Below, piece by piece: positions 14,965 through 23,789 of a stretch of 64,000 nucleotides of DNA (positions are counted from its first letter, which is position 1; the number at the start of each line of letters is the position of its first letter). The DNA comes from Brevibacterium sp. S111 (GTDB taxonomy: Bacteria; Actinomycetota; Actinomycetes; Actinomycetales; Brevibacteriaceae). The DNA is taken from assembly GCF_004745075.1 (NCBI RefSeq), contig NZ_RHFH01000013.1, forward strand, positions 1 through 64,000, written 5' to 3'. The notes under the pieces are model-generated. The model saw only the letters and a list, made by a program, of their open reading frames with translations, had not been told where the DNA came from and made no database searches. The translations under genes were made by a program, and so were the position numbers.

Positions 14965-16956
14965 TCAGTCGCGGCGACGACGCGAGCCCAGAGTCATCAG
15001 GACACCGAGCACGATGAGCGCTCCGGCCGAGATGATCAGCGGCATGGCCTCGTTGCCGGTGCGGGGCAGGTCTCCCCCGCCACCGCCACCGGAGCCGTCT
15101 TCGGCGGCGACGACTTCGAAGGATCCGGTCAGCGGCTCGCCCCCGTCGCAGTCGACGGTGACGGCATAGGTGCCGATGTAGCTGTCGACCATCGAGTCAT
15201 CGAGTCCGCGCACTCCGAAGCGTGCCGTGCTGTCCGCGTCGACCGTCGCGGTCTGCTCGAACTTCTCGATCTTCCCGTTCTGCGGGTCGACGTTCATCGT
15301 CGCCGTGGTGTCGGCGGTGCAGCCGGTGGCCGTGACCTGGACTCCCTTGTCACCGACGAAGGCCTCGGCCTCGATCGTCGTCGGATCGATGCTCAGCGCC
15401 CGCTCGGCAGGCGTGTCGGTCGGGGTCTGGGTCGGAGGATCGGTCGGATCCGTCGGCGGATCCGTCGGCGGGGTCGTCGGGGCGTCGACGAGCTCGTAGG
15501 CCAGCGTGTGCACGGCGAATCCGATCGCCGGAGCGAAGATGTCGATCGACTCCTTGCTCACGTTCTCGATCGTGTCGGTGGGCTGGTGGTAGTTCGTGTC
15601 GTGCTTCGCCCCGACCGTGCCGCCGAACATCTCGGCTTCTTCGGCGGTCTTCGTGCCGTCTGCGCCGGAGAACAGGCCGCTGGCAGGAATGCCGTTGTCG
15701 ATGAACGCCTGGTAGTCCGAGCGTCCGGAGAAATCGGTGCCGACGTTCGGCTGGTCGATGTCCGCGAAGTAGTCGGTGAAGATCTTCTCGAGTTCGGCCG
15801 AGCCTTCGGGGACGTTGACGTCGTCGGGAATCGGCACATCGGAGCCGTCGGAGTCGAGGGTGCCGACGATGAAGTTGTCCGAGCCGATCATGTCGAAGTT
15901 CATGTACGACTGGATCTTGCCCAGTTCCGCATCGTCGAGGCTCTCGACGTAGTGGGTCGAGCCGACGAGGCCTTCCTCCTCAGCTCCCCACCACCCGAAG
16001 CGGATGGCGTTGTCGACGTCGGACGGCTGCTGAGCGAGCGCCTCGGCGCTGGCCAGGAGGGCTGCGGAGCCGGAACCGTTGTCGTTGACTCCGGGGCCCT
16101 CTTCGACGCTGTCGAGATGAGCACCGAGCATCTGGACGTTGTCGTGATCGCCCGCCTTGGTCTCGGCGATGACGTTCCAGGTCGTCGAGGTGGTGAACTC
16201 GGTCTCCAGGGTGAAGTCCGCGGTCGGGGCCTCGTCTTCGGCGGCCTCTTGGACCTGGGTGAGGACATCGTTGCCGATGTTGAAGCTCGCCCCCACAGTG
16301 GGAGCATTGCCCTCCGTGCGCTCGCCGAGGGTGGCGTTGAGCGCATCGTCGGGGTTCTCTTCGTCGTTGTTGTAGAGCAGGACTGCGGCGGCTCCGGCAT
16401 CGGTGGCGGCCTGGGTCTTCTCCCCGAAGGCGCATTCCCCGCGGACGACGAGCACGAGCGCACCTTCGGCACTGTCGTCGTAGTCGCCGGCCTCACAGCC
16501 GAGCTGTCCGCCTGCCAGGTCGCTGTAGTCGTCATCGACCGGCAGCACGATGGGCAGGTCGGTCAGCGGTTCGGTCGTGCCCTCGGTGTACTCGGCGGGT
16601 ACGACCTCGAGCTCCTCCCCGTCGACGCTGACCGCGACAGTGGGGAACTTCTGCTGATCATGCTGGAAGGCCTGACGAGTGACGTCGAAGGCGCCTGTGG
16701 CCTCGAGGGTGTCCTCGACGTATTCCACGGCCTCTTCGTAGCCGGGGGTGCCCAACGCACGGAATCCTTCGTCCGTATGCGAGGTCGAGATGTCGGAGAG
16801 CTTCTGCAGATGATCCATCACGGCGTCACCGTTGACGCCCATGTCGGTGTGTTCGGTCGGGCCGGCGGGGCCTGCGGCCAGCGCCGGACTCACCCCGCCC
16901 AGAATCAGGCCGGCCGAGGCGGTGATCGCCAGCCAGCTCTTCGTGCGCAACTTCAT
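14965..16956 (-). CDS. Secreted, wall-anchored M28 aminopeptidase with PA domain
   Basis: 663 residues from the ATG at 16956 (AAAGGAA upstream). Signal peptide 1-28 ends in PALAA. A protease-associated domain (about 120-250) precedes the M28 zinc peptidase domain, with ligands/catalytic residues His280 (GAHLDS), Asp292 (GVNDNGSG), Glu326/Glu327 (WGAEEEGL), Asp355 (NFDMIG) and His457 (NYHQPTDT). A Thr/Pro linker (493-520) and a ~95-residue C-terminal domain lead to a sortase signal: LPRTG at 630-634, a hydrophobic helix, then SRRRRD. It probably cleaves peptides at the cell surface for nutrition. No sortase gene is in the window. Confidence 0.9.
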   Translation of the reverse strand: MKLRTKSWLAITASAGLILGGVSPALAAGPAGPTEHTDMGVNGDAVMDHLQKLSDISTSHTDEGFRALGTPGYEEAVEYVEDTLEATGAFDVTRQAFQHDQQKFPTVAVSVDGEELEVVPAEYTEGTTEPLTDLPIVLPVDDDYSDLAGGQLGCEAGDYDDSAEGALVLVVRGECAFGEKTQAATDAGAAAVLLYNNDEENPDDALNATLGERTEGNAPTVGASFNIGNDVLTQVQEAAEDEAPTADFTLETEFTTSTTWNVIAETKAGDHDNVQMLGAHLDSVEEGPGVNDNGSGSAALLASAEALAQQPSDVDNAIRFGWWGAEEEGLVGSTHYVESLDDAELGKIQSYMNFDMIGSDNFIVGTLDSDGSDVPIPDDVNVPEGSAELEKIFTDYFADIDQPNVGTDFSGRSDYQAFIDNGIPASGLFSGADGTKTAEEAEMFGGTVGAKHDTNYHQPTDTIENVSKESIDIFAPAIGFAVHTLAYELVDAPTTPPTDPPTDPTDPPTQTPTDTPAERALSIDPTTIEAEAFVGDKGVQVTATGCTADTTATMNVDPQNGKIEKFEQTATVDADSTARFGVRGLDDSMVDSYIGTYAVTVDCDGGEPLTGSFEVVAAEDGSGGGGGGDLPRTGNEAMPLIISAGALIVLGVLMTLGSRRRRD

Positions 16957-17132
16957 GGAGTTCCTTTCGCTCCTTCGTCTGTGCCCGAGGAATCGCTGGG
17001 GAAGGCGCGCCGGAATCGACCGCTCCGACATGGCTGTCCATATCGGTGGCGGCCTCCACGACTGCGCTTGCGGGGAAGCTCGATTCTGACGTTCCGTCAT
17101 GACTCGCCGTTGGTAACGAATCACATTCTTCT

Positions 17133-17148
17133 ATAACGAAACGGTGAC
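17133..17148. promoter_or_regulatory. ATAAC-N6-GTGAC repeat upstream of the M28 peptidase
   Basis: ATAAC GAAACG GTGAC, with a further GGTAAC at 17112-17117. The spacing equals that of the spaced GTAAC direct repeats described for the actinobacterial regulator MtrA, which controls cell-wall and osmotic genes. A match by eye only. Confidence 0.35.
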
Positions 17149-17297
17149 ACAACTCACATTGGGCTTTAATCTAGTCGACATTCGCCGGGTTTAATGTCAC
17201 GAATTGATAACAACCGGTCACTCGTTGATTTCATGCGCACTGGAGCGCGACCACGCAGCCCGCCGGCACCCGCCTGTACCGAACCCCGCGCGCCGGA

Positions 17298-17303
17298 TTA
17301 GAC
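17298..17303 (+). promoter_or_regulatory. -10 box (TAGACT) of a leaderless mRNA
   Basis: TAGACT ends 8 nt before the GTG at 17312, and no Shine-Dalgarno sequence is present. This spacing is typical of a leaderless transcript. The rest of the 355-bp gap to the M28 gene holds the ATAAC/GTGAC repeats and the direct repeat GGGCTTTAAT / GGGTTTAAT, but no gene. Confidence 0.5.
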
Positions 17304-17311
17304 TCGGGCCA

Positions 17312-18418
17312 GTGACGACCAACGACTCCGTCGGTGGGGCCCAGCAGCCCGCCTCACCTGACAGACGGACCATTCGCCGCTGGCAGCGCTACCTCGCCAA
17401 CGAACGGCTCGAGGAACGCGTGTACCGCGACCTCGCCGAACGCCGCACGGGCGAAGACCGCGAGATCCTCCTCAGCCTCGCCACCGCCGAATCCCGCCAC
17501 CAGGAGCACTGGATCACGCTGTTGGGCGAACATGCGGAGAAGCGTCGCTCCGCCGACCTCGTCACCCGCTGCCTCGCCTTCCTCGGCCGGATGTTCGGTT
17601 CGGTCTTCGTCCTCGCCTTGGCACAGCAGTCCGAGACGAGCTCTCCCTATGAGGACGACGAGGCGGCTTCGGCGGAGATGGCGGCCGACGAACGCATCCA
17701 CGCCGAGGTGGTCCGGGCCCTGGCCGCCCGCTCCCGAGCCCGCCTGTCCGGCAACTTCCGTGCCGCCGTCTTCGGCGCCAACGACGGGCTGGTCTCGAAC
17801 CTCGCGCTCGTCCTCGGCGTCGGCGCGGCCGGCGTGTCGAACACGGTCATCCTGCTCACCGGCGCCTCCGGTCTGCTCGCCGGAGCCCTGTCGATGGGTG
17901 CCGGTGAGTACATCTCCGTGCGCTCTCAACGCGAACTCCTCGAAGCCTCGACCCCGGATCCCGAGTCGCGGCACGCTCTGGCCGACCTCAACATCGACGC
18001 CAATGAGCTCGCCCTCGTCTTCCGTGCTCGCGGCATGGACGCCCGGGAGGCCGAAGCGCGCGCGAACCGCACGATCGCGGCAGCGAAGAACAAGCGGGCG
18101 CCGAAGCTGCCGACCGTCGACTCCGGGGTCGATCGCGACGAACTCGGCACCGGCCTCGGCGCCGCCGTCTCAAGTTTCTGCTTCTTCTCCTCCGGTGCCC
18201 TCATCCCGATCCTGCCCTATATCTTCGGCATGTCCGGGCTGCCCGCCGTATTCCTGTCCGCCGGCCTCGTCGGCATCGCCCTGCTGTTCACCGGCGGCAT
18301 CGTCGGTCTGCTTTCGGGCAAGTCCCCCGGACCGCGCGCGCTGCGTCAGCTCGGAATCGGCTTCGGGGCCGCCGCCATCACCTACATCCTCGGCCTGTTC
18401 TTCGGAGGTACCGCATGA
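17312..18418 (+). CDS. mbfA: Erythrin-VIT1/CCC1 fusion (MbfA-like iron transporter)
   Basis: 368 residues. The N-terminal ~140 residues form a ferritin-like four-helix domain with carboxylate/His iron ligands (ERLEERVYRD; Glu60-x-x-His63 and EHW; DERIHAE with Glu127 and His130). The C-terminal part is a VIT1/CCC1 membrane domain with AAVFGANDGLVSNLALV and GALSMGAGEYISVRSQRE, and three more helices near the end. MbfA proteins export ferrous iron and protect from iron/peroxide stress; whether this one exports or imports is inferred from the fusion. It overlaps pabC by 4 nt. Confidence 0.88.
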   Translation: MTTNDSVGGAQQPASPDRRTIRRWQRYLANERLEERVYRDLAERRTGEDREILLSLATAESRHQEHWITLLGEHAEKRRSADLVTRCLAFLGRMFGSVFVLALAQQSETSSPYEDDEAASAEMAADERIHAEVVRALAARSRARLSGNFRAAVFGANDGLVSNLALVLGVGAAGVSNTVILLTGASGLLAGALSMGAGEYISVRSQRELLEASTPDPESRHALADLNIDANELALVFRARGMDAREAEARANRTIAAAKNKRAPKLPTVDSGVDRDELGTGLGAAVSSFCFFSSGALIPILPYIFGMSGLPAVFLSAGLVGIALLFTGGIVGLLSGKSPGPRALRQLGIGFGAAAITYILGLFFGGTA

Positions 18419-19302
18419 GCGATCCGCTCGTCCTCGTCGATCCCACCACCGCGAGTTTCGAATTCGCCGACCTGGCCGCCGCGCAGCTGCCGGTCACCGA
18501 TCACTCCGCCCATCGCGGGGACGGAATCTTCGAAACCGTCCTCGTCAGCATGGGCGTCGACGGTGCCACCGTCGTCAATCGCGAACGGCACTTCACACGG
18601 TTCCGCAGCTCCGCCTCGGCGCTGGAGCTGCCGGATCCCGACGAGGGGCTGTGGGATCGGGTCATCGACGCGATCATCGCCGAGGTGGCCGACGCCGAGC
18701 CGGGAATCAGCGAGTTCGGGATCCGCTACGCGATGTCCCGCGGCCAGCAGGGCGCTGACGGACAGTTCCGGCCCCGCGGGTGGGCGTTCCCGGTGCCCGT
18801 GGACGACCACATCCGCTCCGCACGGGCGCAGGGCGTCACGGCAGTGAGCCTCGACCGCGGCTTCGACGCGTATATCGGCAGCAAGGCCCCGTGGCTGCTC
18901 ATCGGGGCGAAGACCCTGTCCTATGCCGTCAACCAGGCAGCCGGCCGCTATGCCGCGGCGCATGGCGCCGAAGAGGCGCTCTTCGTCTCCCATGACGGCA
19001 TCGTCCTCGAGGGCCCGACCGCGAATCTCATCATCCGCCGAGGCGACCGCCTCCTCACCCCGGACCCCGAAGCGGGTCTGCTCGCCGGTACGACGCAGAG
19101 GCTGATCTTCGATCGCGCCGAAGAGGTGGGGCTGCGCGCCGAGTACGCCGATCTGCGCCTCGAAGACGTCAAGACCGCCGATGCGGCGTGGTTCGTCTCG
19201 TCGATGCGCACGGCCGTGGCACTGCGCGAACTCGATGGGAATGCGATTCCCGTCGACGAGGAGCTCACCGCGAGGTTCCAAGCGATCGTCCGCGCGGGCT
19301 GA
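18415..19302 (+). CDS. pabC: Aminotransferase class IV, aminodeoxychorismate lyase-like
   Basis: 295 residues, fold-type IV PLP enzyme. Lys166 in LLIGAKTLSYAVNQ is the Schiff-base lysine, Glu199 in IVLEGPTANL is the family glutamate, and LLAGTTQR contacts the PLP phosphate. RGDGIFET near residue 34 is typical of PabC/D-amino acid transaminase. PabC converts aminodeoxychorismate to 4-aminobenzoate plus pyruvate for folate. With no pabA/B beside it, a D-amino acid or branched-chain aminotransferase role remains possible. Translation is coupled to the mbfA-like gene by ATGA. Confidence 0.8.
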   Translation: MSDPLVLVDPTTASFEFADLAAAQLPVTDHSAHRGDGIFETVLVSMGVDGATVVNRERHFTRFRSSASALELPDPDEGLWDRVIDAIIAEVADAEPGISEFGIRYAMSRGQQGADGQFRPRGWAFPVPVDDHIRSARAQGVTAVSLDRGFDAYIGSKAPWLLIGAKTLSYAVNQAAGRYAAAHGAEEALFVSHDGIVLEGPTANLIIRRGDRLLTPDPEAGLLAGTTQRLIFDRAEEVGLRAEYADLRLEDVKTADAAWFVSSMRTAVALRELDGNAIPVDEELTARFQAIVRAG

Positions 19303-19410
19303 AGCCGGCAGTTCGGCGAGGCTCTTCGGCTGAGACTCTCGGCCGACGGTTCGTATGATCCGCGGGTCTCGCCGGTCGGCATTGCGGGTGGGAGGCAAGC
19401 AGGGATGCGC

Positions 19411-19436
19411 TGCCCCGGACCCTCAGGCCCGGGGCA
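19411..19436. terminator. Hairpin between convergent genes
   Basis: TGCCCCGG and CCGGGGCA (8-bp arms, 10-nt loop), located where pabC and the small membrane gene converge. It overlaps the stop of the latter. It could act for both strands. Confidence 0.4.
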
Positions 19437-19626
19437 GGGTGTCGGCGGGTGCCGACGAGGGGAGGGTGAAGGCGAGCACGAGCCCGAGGATGCAGACGGT
19501 GCAGCTGGCCAACCACAACGGCCAGAAAACACCGGACAGGCCGGGCAGCAGCACCAGCAGGAATCCGAGGCCACCACAGACGAACAGTGCGGTGACGATC
19601 CTCGTCTTCCACTTCCTCAGCATCAT
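19423..19626 (-). CDS. Small two-helix membrane protein
   Basis: 67 residues with two hydrophobic helices (TALFVCGGLGFLLVLLPGL and LWLASCTVCILGLVLAFTL) and a positively charged N-terminus, predicting both ends in the cytoplasm. GAAAGG precedes the start. I do not recognise the family. The 350 bp upstream, up to the DUF4235 gene, hold no other gene I can support. Confidence 0.6.
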   Translation of the reverse strand: MMLRKWKTRIVTALFVCGGLGFLLVLLPGLSGVFWPLWLASCTVCILGLVLAFTLPSSAPADTLPRA

Positions 19627-19976
19627 GCGCCTTTCTCGTCACGATTCGGCACGGACCTTCCCGCGTCCCACCGAATCGTCATCTCAAGCTATCCCGGCCG
19701 AGGTCATTCGCACATCCCCCAAAAGTATGAGATGGAGAGACTTTCTGCGATCAGCGCCGTTGTCGCGAGGCGGCGGAGACCCCGAGGCCCTCGAGAAGGA
19801 GGGGTTCTGCTTCCGAGAACATCGGTCTCGCGCACCCGAGTCGGTGATGTTGCGCGATCGGGGGACGTGCCGCCTGGCTTCGCCGGCACCGTCCTGCGTT
19901 AGTGTTGTCTCGGACGGACTTCGTTCACACGGCGCAGCGTCGCCGTGGGTTTGAGCTTCAAGGAAAGGACACGAGC

Positions 19977-20276
19977 ATGGGAAAGCTCGCTTGGCAGATC
20001 ATCGGCGTGGGAGCACCCATCGCAGCCGCATTCGTCGCTCGCAAGACCCTGACCGTCGCCTGGGAGAAGTCGACGAAGCGTCCGGCGCCGTCGAACCCCG
20101 TCGATGACGAGATCTCGATGTCCGAAGCTCTCGCCTGGACGATCGTCTCCGGTGTCGGTGTGGCCGTGGCACAGCTCGTGGTGCAGCGCATCGCCGCGAA
20201 CACCGTGCGCAACAACTTCGGCGAGGAGGCCCTGCCGAAGAAGTTCCGCAAGCAGATCGAAGAGAGCTTCGACTGA
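19977..20276 (+). CDS. DUF4235 family small membrane protein
   Basis: 99 residues from the ATG at 19977 (AAGGAAAGG upstream). The first helix (IIGVGAPIAAAFVAR) starts near residue 8, then an Asp/Glu-rich loop, and the second (ALAWTIVSGVGVAVAQLVVQR) matches the DUF4235 layout. The tail is basic/acidic. The family is common in actinobacteria and has no known function. Its stop lies 4 nt from the aroD stop (convergent). Confidence 0.75.
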   Translation: MGKLAWQIIGVGAPIAAAFVARKTLTVAWEKSTKRPAPSNPVDDEISMSEALAWTIVSGVGVAVAQLVVQRIAANTVRNNFGEEALPKKFRKQIEESFD

Positions 20277-20280
20277 CCCT

Positions 20281-21168
20281 TCAGCGGTAGATCCGGTCAT
20301 AGACCTCGGCGAGATCCACCGCATCGATCTGACCGGGCGCTGAAGCCGTGCCCAGCTGCGCGAACGAGGCGCAGCTGCCGAAGTCTGACCCCATGATTCG
20401 GCTGGTCCGCCCCAATGGGCCCATCGAGATCCCGAGCACGGGGTGACTCGAGGACGCAGCCGCCTCGGCGGTCGCGTCCAACAGACGCAGCACATCGGCA
20501 GGAGTCTGCGGCATCATCGCCACCTTCGCCACATCGGCTCCGGCCTCGGCCATGGTGCGAAATGTCGCGCGCAGCTCTTCAAGCGGGTCGGTGGCCGTGA
20601 AGTTGTGGTGGGACGCGACGATGGGCACGCCGTTCTCCTTCGCCGCGGCGATGAGCGCACGCGACTCCGCCCGGTCGATCTCCACATCGATCGCCACGGG
20701 CACAGTTGCGTTTCCGGCCCCATCTGCTGCTGCGGAACCGCCGGGGCCCGCCTCCGCTCCGGTCACACCGGTGATGAGACGCCGCAGCACCTCGGCGTAG
20801 GCGCCCTCGGTGATCTCGACCAGGCCTCCTTCGAACGCGGTGCGCACGGTGAGAAGTATCGGCAGCCCCGCCGCGGCCGCGTGCGGCAGCAGCCGCAGCA
20901 CCTCCTCGGTGCGGGTGGCCGCCTCGGCGAAGAGGTCCTCGGGGTGTGCACCGTCACCGATCGCCGCCTCGGCAACAGCCGTCTGCGCGAGCAGGGGATC
21001 GATGCGCCATTCGATGGCATCGACGGCGCCCGTCGCCGCGGCCGCAGCGCACTGCGCGGTCAGCTCTTCGGCGTCGACGGCCTGGGTCGGCACGATCACG
21101 GCCGGCCGGACGGGATTGCGCACGGCGGGCGATCCTGCGGCAGGATTGAGGAACGGCAGTGGTTTCAT
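20281..21168 (-). CDS. aroD: Type I 3-dehydroquinate dehydratase
   Basis: 295 residues. Third step of the shikimate pathway: 3-dehydroquinate to 3-dehydroshikimate through a Schiff base. The essential Lys215 (ADVAKVAMMP) and general base His188 (VASHHNFTAT) are present, as are EWRID (substrate-binding Glu/Arg) and the C-terminal GPLGRTSRI and APGQI segments. A Gly/Ala-rich insertion at about 137-155 (EAGPGGSAAADGAGN) interrupts the barrel surface. Most actinobacteria have the type II enzyme, so type I is the less common choice. Divergent from the hydrolase gene. Confidence 0.88.
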   Translation of the reverse strand: MKPLPFLNPAAGSPAVRNPVRPAVIVPTQAVDAEELTAQCAAAAATGAVDAIEWRIDPLLAQTAVAEAAIGDGAHPEDLFAEAATRTEEVLRLLPHAAAAGLPILLTVRTAFEGGLVEITEGAYAEVLRRLITGVTGAEAGPGGSAAADGAGNATVPVAIDVEIDRAESRALIAAAKENGVPIVASHHNFTATDPLEELRATFRTMAEAGADVAKVAMMPQTPADVLRLLDATAEAAASSSHPVLGISMGPLGRTSRIMGSDFGSCASFAQLGTASAPGQIDAVDLAEVYDRIYR

Positions 21169-21216
21169 GATTCAAGCGTAGGCGTTCACCTCACGCCCGC
21201 GGGCAGGAGGACACGA

Positions 21217-22026
21217 GTGGAGACGATGCGGGAGCACACGATCCGCACACGCGATGGATTTCCGCTCGCGATCCAGGTCAGCGGGCCCGAAGACGGCCCC
21301 GCGCTGCTCCTGCTGCAAGGCCAGTCGAACTCGCACGAATGGTGGGCTGAGCTGCGCGAGGACTTCTCCCCGCAGTTCCGCACCATCACCTTCGACTACC
21401 GGGGCACCGGCGGCAGCCGGGGTGAACTCGGCGAACTCTCCACCACAAGCTTCGCCGCCGATGCCGCCGAGGTGCTCGACCGCCTCGGTGTCGAGCGCGC
21501 CGCCGCCTACGGCACGTCGATGGGCGGGCGGATCGCACAGATGCTGGCCCTGGACTTCCCCGAACGGGTCAGCGCGCTTGTGCTCGGGTGCACGACTCCG
21601 GGCGGCCCACATTCGGTCAAGCGCCCCCGCAAGGTCGGACAGTCACTCGCCCGTCTGCGCGGCCAGGAGCACACCCGCTACCTCTTCGATCTCTTCTACA
21701 CTCCGGCATGGACGGTGCCGTCGGAGTACAGCAAGCTGCTCGGCGATGACACGATGACGCCTGCCGAATCGGCGGCCCACCTGCGCATCAGCGCCGGTCA
21801 CAATGCCTGGGACCGCTTGCCCGAAATCAGTGCGCCCACGCTCATCGTCCACGGCGACGACGACCGAATGAACCCGGTCGACAACGCGCACATCCTCCAC
21901 GAGCGGATCGCCGGTTCGCAGATGCTCATCCTCCCCGAAGGCAGGCACGGATTCTTCGAGGAATTCGCCGAGGTGGTCACGCCTGCTGTCGTCCGCTTCC
22001 TCAGCGAATCGCTGCCTCGTTCCTGA
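21217..22026 (+). CDS. Alpha/beta hydrolase
   Basis: 269 residues from GTG 21217 (AGGAGG with 6-nt spacing, better than ATG 21226). Classical fold: oxyanion strand ALLLLQGQSNSHEWW, DYRGTGGSRG, nucleophile elbow AYGTSMGG, acid in VHGDDDRMNP and His in PEGRHGFFEE. The lid between is short. Such enzymes include esterases and 3-oxoadipate enol-lactonase relatives. No neighbour points to the substrate. Confidence 0.82.
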   Translation: METMREHTIRTRDGFPLAIQVSGPEDGPALLLLQGQSNSHEWWAELREDFSPQFRTITFDYRGTGGSRGELGELSTTSFAADAAEVLDRLGVERAAAYGTSMGGRIAQMLALDFPERVSALVLGCTTPGGPHSVKRPRKVGQSLARLRGQEHTRYLFDLFYTPAWTVPSEYSKLLGDDTMTPAESAAHLRISAGHNAWDRLPEISAPTLIVHGDDDRMNPVDNAHILHERIAGSQMLILPEGRHGFFEEFAEVVTPAVVRFLSESLPRS

Positions 22027-22131
22027 CTTCGCCGCCGGCGAGGCGAAAGAGCAAGCTCCGTTTCACCATCAAGAAATCACATTCGCCAGCAAATCCATTT
22101 AGGTCACAACTACCTGCCTCAACTGCCGATT

Positions 22132-22147
22132 ATAACAATCAAGTAAC
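22132..22147. promoter_or_regulatory. ATAAC-N6-GTAAC direct repeat upstream of the betaine operon
   Basis: ATAAC AATCAA GTAAC, in the 350-bp AT-rich region before the ATPase gene. The period equals that of MtrA binding repeats, and MtrA controls osmolyte transporter genes in corynebacteria. Also in this gap are TTGACA (22204-22209) and TACAAT (22242-22247), which are too far apart to be one promoter. No gene is seen in the gap. Confidence 0.35.
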
Positions 22148-22379
22148 GTCGCACCCTGCGTTTCCCCAGGTCAGAGCACTAGTCAAGGCCGCCACACCGA
22201 GTATTGACAATAAAAGATCTACCGAAATTCCTGAACAAAACTACAATGGTGGATCAGATATCCGTGTGCGGTGAGGCGTGTTCGCAATTGAACCAATCGG
22301 ATCTGCGAGCACCGAACCGTGCAAACGGGGGTGAAGCCTCTCGTTCTTGCGGAGAGCCAAGAATGCAAGGAGGAAGCAC

Positions 22380-23789
22380 ATGAGCGTTGTCGTCAAGGCA
22401 TCACATGTCTACAAAGTCTTTGGCAAGCGGCCGAATGAAGTGATCAAACGGCTCGAAGAAGGGGCCGACCGGAAGGACCTCACGAAGCTCGGCACGGCTG
22501 CCGTCATCGATGCGAGCTTCGAAGTCGAGGAAGGCGAGATCTTCGTCGTCATGGGCCTGTCGGGCTCGGGAAAGTCGACGCTGATCCGTACTCTCAACGG
22601 ACTCTGGGATACGAGCGGGGGGTCCGTCGAAGTGCTCGGCACGGACATTTCGACGGCGGACTCGTCGACCCTGCGGAAGGTCCGCGGCAAACACGTGTCG
22701 ATGGTGTTCCAGCACTTCGCTCTGCTGCCGCACCGCACGGTGCGTGAGAACGCAGCCTATTCCCTGGAGATCCAGGGAATGCCGAAGAATCAGCGCCTGG
22801 AGAAGGCGGAGGAGTGGCTCAAGGCCGTCGGGCTCGACGGCTGGGGCGACAAATATCCGCAACAGCTCTCCGGCGGAATGCAGCAGCGTGTCGGCCTGGC
22901 ACGCGCACTCGCTGCGGAGACCGACATCCTGCTCATGGATGAGGCGTTCTCCGCACTCGACCCGCTGATCCGCCGCGAGATGCAGGAACAGCTCGTGGAG
23001 CTTCAGTCCAAGCTCAACAAGACCATCATCTTCATCACGCACGACCTCAACGAGGCGATGTTCCTCGGCGATCGCATCGCGGTGATGCGTGACGGACGCA
23101 TCGTCCAGATCGGCACCTCCGAGGAGATCCTGACTCAGCCCGCCGATGACTACATCGCCGAGTTCGTTCAGGACGTCGACCGCACTCGTGTGCTCACAGC
23201 CGCCTCGATCATGCGCGAGACCAAGGCCACGATCAGCATCGAAGCGGGCCCTCGTCTGGCGATGCGCACGCTCGAGGACAGCAACTCCTCGGGCCTGCTC
23301 GTCCTCGACGACAATCGCACCGTGCTCGGCATGGTCAGCGACCGCAACGTGGTCAGAGCCGCCCGCGAAGGGCAGCAGACGATCGCCGACATCGTGGAGA
23401 AGACAGACCTGTTCACGGTTCGTCCCGAGACTCCGATCTCGGAGCTCTTCGCGCCCAGCTCCGCGGCCAAGGTTCCGTTGACCGTCATCGATGAGAATCA
23501 GCGACTGCTCGGCATCGTGCCGCGCGTGGCGCTGCTGAACTCGATGGCCGATCCGGGTCCCGCAACCGGGGAGATCCCGCCTGTGCAGGAAGCCTCGGAA
23601 CCGGTCGTCGTCTCGCCGAGTGCCGCTGAGTCGGACAGCGAAGACGGCGCCGCTTTCACCGACGAACAGGCGACTCCGACGGAAGTGGCGGACGCTTCGG
23701 CTGACGTCGAATCCGCCGCCGGCAGTGCGGATGAGGGAACCGGTGCCGCCACACGAGGCGCCACCGACGCTGAAAGGGGTAAGCACTGA
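22380..23789 (+). CDS. proV: Glycine betaine/proline ABC transporter ATP-binding protein
   Basis: 469 residues from the ATG at 22380 (AAGGAGG). The ATPase domain has Walker A GLSGSGKST, Q-loop VFQHFALLPH, signature LSGGMQQR and Walker B ILLMDEAFSALD. Two CBS domains (about 275-400) follow, as in OpuAA/ProV, where they sense ionic strength. The last ~70 residues are an acidic Ala/Glu/Ser tail, longer than usual. It energises uptake of betaine-type osmolytes. First gene of a three-gene operon; its stop overlaps the permease start (TGATG). Confidence 0.93.
   Translation: MSVVVKASHVYKVFGKRPNEVIKRLEEGADRKDLTKLGTAAVIDASFEVEEGEIFVVMGLSGSGKSTLIRTLNGLWDTSGGSVEVLGTDISTADSSTLRKVRGKHVSMVFQHFALLPHRTVRENAAYSLEIQGMPKNQRLEKAEEWLKAVGLDGWGDKYPQQLSGGMQQRVGLARALAAETDILLMDEAFSALDPLIRREMQEQLVELQSKLNKTIIFITHDLNEAMFLGDRIAVMRDGRIVQIGTSEEILTQPADDYIAEFVQDVDRTRVLTAASIMRETKATISIEAGPRLAMRTLEDSNSSGLLVLDDNRTVLGMVSDRNVVRAAREGQQTIADIVEKTDLFTVRPETPISELFAPSSAAKVPLTVIDENQRLLGIVPRVALLNSMADPGPATGEIPPVQEASEPVVVSPSAAESDSEDGAAFTDEQATPTEVADASADVESAAGSADEGTGAATRGATDAERGKH

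Noticed and set aside
15508..17136. Long plus-strand open frame opposite the M28 peptidase
   Set aside because: It is the mirror of a gene with clear catalytic motifs, signal peptide and anchor; the frame has no recognisable domain or ribosome site.
22204..22247. TTGACA and TACAAT as one promoter for the betaine operon
   Set aside because: They are about 32 bp apart, far beyond 16-19 bp spacing.
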